Positions 5,923 to 7,309 of a DNA stretch of 7,309 nucleotides are shown one piece after another (position 1 is the first letter of the stretch; the number at the start of each line of letters is the position of its first letter). This DNA is from an uncultured Oscillospiraceae bacterium. Its GTDB lineage: Bacteria > Bacillota > Clostridia > Oscillospirales > Oscillospiraceae. Where the stretch lies: contig CAKUJL010000077.1 of the NCBI GenBank assembly GCA_934661715.1, forward strand, positions 1 through 7,309, read 5' to 3'. The notes beneath the pieces are model-generated. The model had not been told where the DNA came from. It did no database searches and saw only the letters and a list, made by a program, of their open reading frames with translations. Made by a program: the position numbers and the translations under genes.

Positions 5923-6239
5923 ACGTCCGTCTCCAACCGGCGCATGGCCTCCTCCTCGCTGACCCAGTCGTCCTGCTCCACGCTTTTCCAGCTGGCGTCC
6001 AGCTCCGCCATCAGACGCTTGAGCGCCTTATTTTTCATATATTCCTCGTTTTCCGGCGAGAGAAGGAACGGCAGGCCTTCCATGTTGAGCGACTGCTGGA
6101 TGAAGATATTGATGGCGTCCGTCAGATTCAGGCCATAGCTGGCGTAAAGCTGCTCGGCACGCTGCTTGATCTCCGGATTCATGCGCATCTGAAACGTTGT
6201 CGTTTTCGGCGCGGAGGAAATGTTGTTCGTCTGGTTCAT
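5919..6239 (-). CDS. RelB/DinJ family type II antitoxin
   Basis: The 106-residue protein carries a ribbon-helix-helix DNA-binding part at about residues 12-55. The strand TTTFQMRM is followed by a helix (NPEIKQRAEQLYASYG) and a second helix (NLTDAINIFIQQSLNMEGLPF), the signature arrangement of RelB/DinJ. The C-terminal part (about 60-106) is charged and should wrap the toxin. Two ATGs lie close together: 6245 has the purine run GGGGG only 1 nt before it, while 6239 has it 7 nt before, so 6239 is chosen. The gene heads a minus-strand operon with the toxin and should autoregulate. Confidence 0.88.
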   Translation of the reverse strand: MNQTNNISSAPKTTTFQMRMNPEIKQRAEQLYASYGLNLTDAINIFIQQSLNMEGLPFLLSPENEEYMKNKALKRLMAELDASWKSVEQDDWVSEEEAMRRLETDV

Positions 6240-6260
6240 AAGCATGCCCCCTTTTTCTTC

Positions 6261-6288
6261 AGTATATCCTTTTCTGTGGATTTGTCAA
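6261..6288 (-). promoter_or_regulatory. Promoter of the RelB/DinJ toxin-antitoxin operon
   Basis: On the minus strand, TTGACA (6288-6283), a 16-nt spacer and TATACT (6266-6261) form a strong sigma-A promoter. The transcript would start near 6254, about 15 nt before the chosen antitoxin ATG. I see no convincing operator dyad here beyond a weak TCC/GGA pair. Confidence 0.78.
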
Positions 6289-6484
6289 TACAAAGTCATT
6301 ACATTTAGAATTTTGCGTGGCGGTTTTGTGCGCGGCTTTTCTTTTGCAGTCAAAAAAAATTTGCAGCGATTTGCTTTCCATCAAAGGCTTACTTTGGCAG
6401 ACATAAGCTTTCTTCTTCCGGTCAAACTACGACTGAGGAAATCAAAAACGATTTTCCACATTTGAAAGAAGGAGACACACGATT

Positions 6485-6748
6485 ATGACGAACCGCAGCA
6501 GCAACAACATCAACATCCCCGAGGCCCGCGAGGCCATGGACAAGTTCAAGATGGAAGCAGCCTCCGAGGTTGGCGTCAACCTCAAGAACGGCTATAACGG
6601 CGACCTCACCTCCCGTGAAGCCGGCTCCGTCGGCGGCCAGATGGTCAAGAACGTGTGCCCCATACGAACTGCGAGATTTACAAGAAATAACCGGATCATG
6701 GAGGGGCATATGCAGGCGGTGCGGTACATAGCGACACTGACAGTATAG
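6485..6748 (+). CDS. Alpha/beta-type small acid-soluble spore protein with an aberrant C-terminal tail
   Basis: Residues 1-55 are a clear SASP: IPEAREAMDKFKMEAASEVGV includes the region where the germination protease (GPR) cuts in this family, and GDLTSREAGSVGGQMVK is the second conserved DNA-binding segment. SASPs coat spore DNA and protect it from UV damage. Family members normally end about 10-15 residues later in a basic/hydrophobic helix (KRxIExxE-like). Here the sequence departs at about residue 56 and runs a further 32 residues that do not resemble a SASP, with codons such as ATA, CGA, AGA and ACA absent from the front part. AAGGAG stands 10 nt before the ATG. The 196 nt between the antitoxin promoter and this gene show no other gene; I could not recognise a sigma-G or other promoter there. 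The product may be non-functional or altered. Confidence 0.8.
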   Translation: MTNRSSNNINIPEAREAMDKFKMEAASEVGVNLKNGYNGDLTSREAGSVGGQMVKNVCPIRTARFTRNNRIMEGHMQAVRYIATLTV

Positions 6749-6751
6749 AAG

Positions 6752-6800
6752 AATCCCCAGCAGGCTTATAAAAAATGCAGCCTGCTGGGGATTTAATTTT
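6752..6800 (+). terminator. Rho-independent terminator after the SASP gene
   Basis: A perfect 15-bp stem pairs 6752-6766 (AATCCCCAGCAGGCT) with 6779-6793 around a 12-nt A/T-rich loop. TAATTTT follows. It begins 3 nt after the SASP frame's stop codon. Confidence 0.85.
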
Positions 6801-6812
6801 GCAGCTTTCTCG

Positions 6813-6841
6813 TTGCGAATATCTCAGAATTGTGGTAAGAT
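6813..6841 (+). promoter_or_regulatory. Promoter of the small unknown two-gene operon
   Basis: TTGCGA (6813-6818), a 17-nt spacer and TAAGAT (6836-6841) form a good sigma-A promoter. The start falls near 6848, only about 16 nt before the ATG at 6864, so the longer in-frame start (TTG at 6813, inside the -35) can be excluded. Confidence 0.7.
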
Positions 6842-6863
6842 AGCTGTGAAAGCAGGTGATTCC

Positions 6864-7136
6864 ATGAATGAAATTGCAACGTTAGGAAACTGCGACGGCT
6901 TCAGTATCTTTTCCTTCGGAAATCGGACAATTCGGTTCAAAGCGCCCTATTCGCTGGAACGCTATACCTCCGTCAAGGATTGGGACAATGGCTACCTGGT
7001 CGTCATGGCAAAATACCGCCATAACCCACAACCGGAGGAGGAATACATCGACCTGCTTCCGATTCTGAATAATTTGTATATCAACGCGCAGGAATTCCTG
7101 AAACCAATCAAGGAGGTCGCGATTGCATATGGTTGA
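6864..7136 (+). CDS. Small protein of unknown function
   Basis: The 90-residue protein begins MNEIATLGNCDGFSIFSFGN. I do not recognise the family. The sequence is mixed alpha/beta with alternating hydrophobic residues (TIRFKAPYSLERY, GYLVVMAKY), a PQPEEEYIDLLPIL acidic stretch and a final segment FLKPIKEVAIAYG. There is no signal peptide or membrane segment, so it should be cytoplasmic. The start at 6864 has AGGTG 5 nt upstream and sits just after the predicted promoter. The next gene overlaps its end by 8 nt, so the two probably act together. The small size and tight pairing resemble toxin-antitoxin or mobile-element cargo pairs, but nothing in the sequence proves that. Confidence 0.75.
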   Translation: MNEIATLGNCDGFSIFSFGNRTIRFKAPYSLERYTSVKDWDNGYLVVMAKYRHNPQPEEEYIDLLPILNNLYINAQEFLKPIKEVAIAYG

Positions 7137-7309
7137 TATCAAGCAGATTGCCGACGAAGCGGAGGTTATCATCGACGGATACGCTTTCTCGAAATTTGAG
7201 GACGGCTATCGGGTCCTGAATCTGAACGCTCCAGACAAGGCAGCCGTTTTCGCAGTCGACGGTTCGGTTCTGGAAACAACGATGAATGACATTGAGCTTC
7301 ACATCGCTT
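7129..7309 (+). CDS. Small protein of unknown function, cut by the right window edge
   Basis: The frame opens with an ATG at 7129 and runs 60 residues to the edge without a stop: it begins MVDIKQIADEAEVIIDGYAF and goes on to FEDGYRVLNLN and ETTMNDIELHI. I do not recognise it. The start has AAGGAGG 12 nt upstream, inside the preceding gene, and overlaps that gene's last 8 nt in another frame, suggesting translational coupling. Predicted soluble and acidic. The full length is unknown. Confidence 0.7.
   Translation, partial: MVDIKQIADEAEVIIDGYAFSKFEDGYRVLNLNAPDKAAVFAVDGSVLETTMNDIELHIA

Noticed and set aside
5593..6138. 181-residue plus-strand open frame over the minus-strand toxin and antitoxin
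   Set aside because: It is antisense to two well-supported genes and begins inside the shared terminator region.
6220..6465. 81-residue plus-strand open frame between the antitoxin and SASP genes
   Set aside because: It overlaps the start and promoter of the antitoxin on the other strand, lacks a ribosome site and its composition is not protein-like.
6710..6748. 12-codon ORF with GGAGGGG upstream inside the SASP tail
   Set aside because: It is in the same frame as the SASP tail and too short to support as a separate gene; the ribosome-site match can be chance.
6813..6863. N-terminal extension of the unknown protein at 6864
   Set aside because: Its TTG start is part of the -35 hexamer.

Overview
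The window looks like chromosomal DNA of a GC-rich, spore-forming member of the Clostridia, most likely an Oscillospirales-type gut organism. This is inferred from strong AGGAGG ribosome binding sites, high-GC codon use, an alpha/beta-type small acid-soluble spore protein (SASP), a BlaI/M56 pair and a Firmicutes-style lipoprotein. There are no rRNA or tRNA genes, insertion sequences or CRISPR arrays. Nothing ties it to a species.

Left half (1-4881): a divergent envelope-signalling locus. On the minus strand lie a large lipoprotein (predicted beta-propeller plus family 1 solute-binding domain, 565-2772) and, after an 86-nt gap, an ECF-type sigma factor cut by the left edge (1-478). On the plus strand lie a BlaI/MecI-type repressor (2978-3334) and an overlapping membrane protease gene (3331-4836). 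The protease joins a BlaR1-like M56 domain to an extracellular M23 (LytM-like) peptidoglycan hydrolase domain, where classical BlaR1 has a penicillin sensor. The two transcription units share a control region in which both promoters and their operators are mirror images, so one repressor probably controls both. By analogy with BlaI/BlaR1, the M23/M56 protein would sense a cell-wall state outside and relieve repression inside. A bidirectional terminator closes this half.

Middle (4882-6288): two type II toxin-antitoxin modules converge on a shared bidirectional terminator. The plus-strand module is a Phd/YefM-like antitoxin with a RelE/ParE toxin. The minus-strand module is a RelB/DinJ-like antitoxin with another RelE/ParE toxin. 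The toxins resemble each other, while the antitoxins belong to different families.

Right end (6289-7309): a SASP gene whose last part has been replaced by an unrelated tail, followed by a strong terminator. After that come a clear promoter and two overlapping small genes of unknown function, the second cut by the right edge. The middle and right parts look like accessory DNA; the left half looks like a dedicated regulatory locus.
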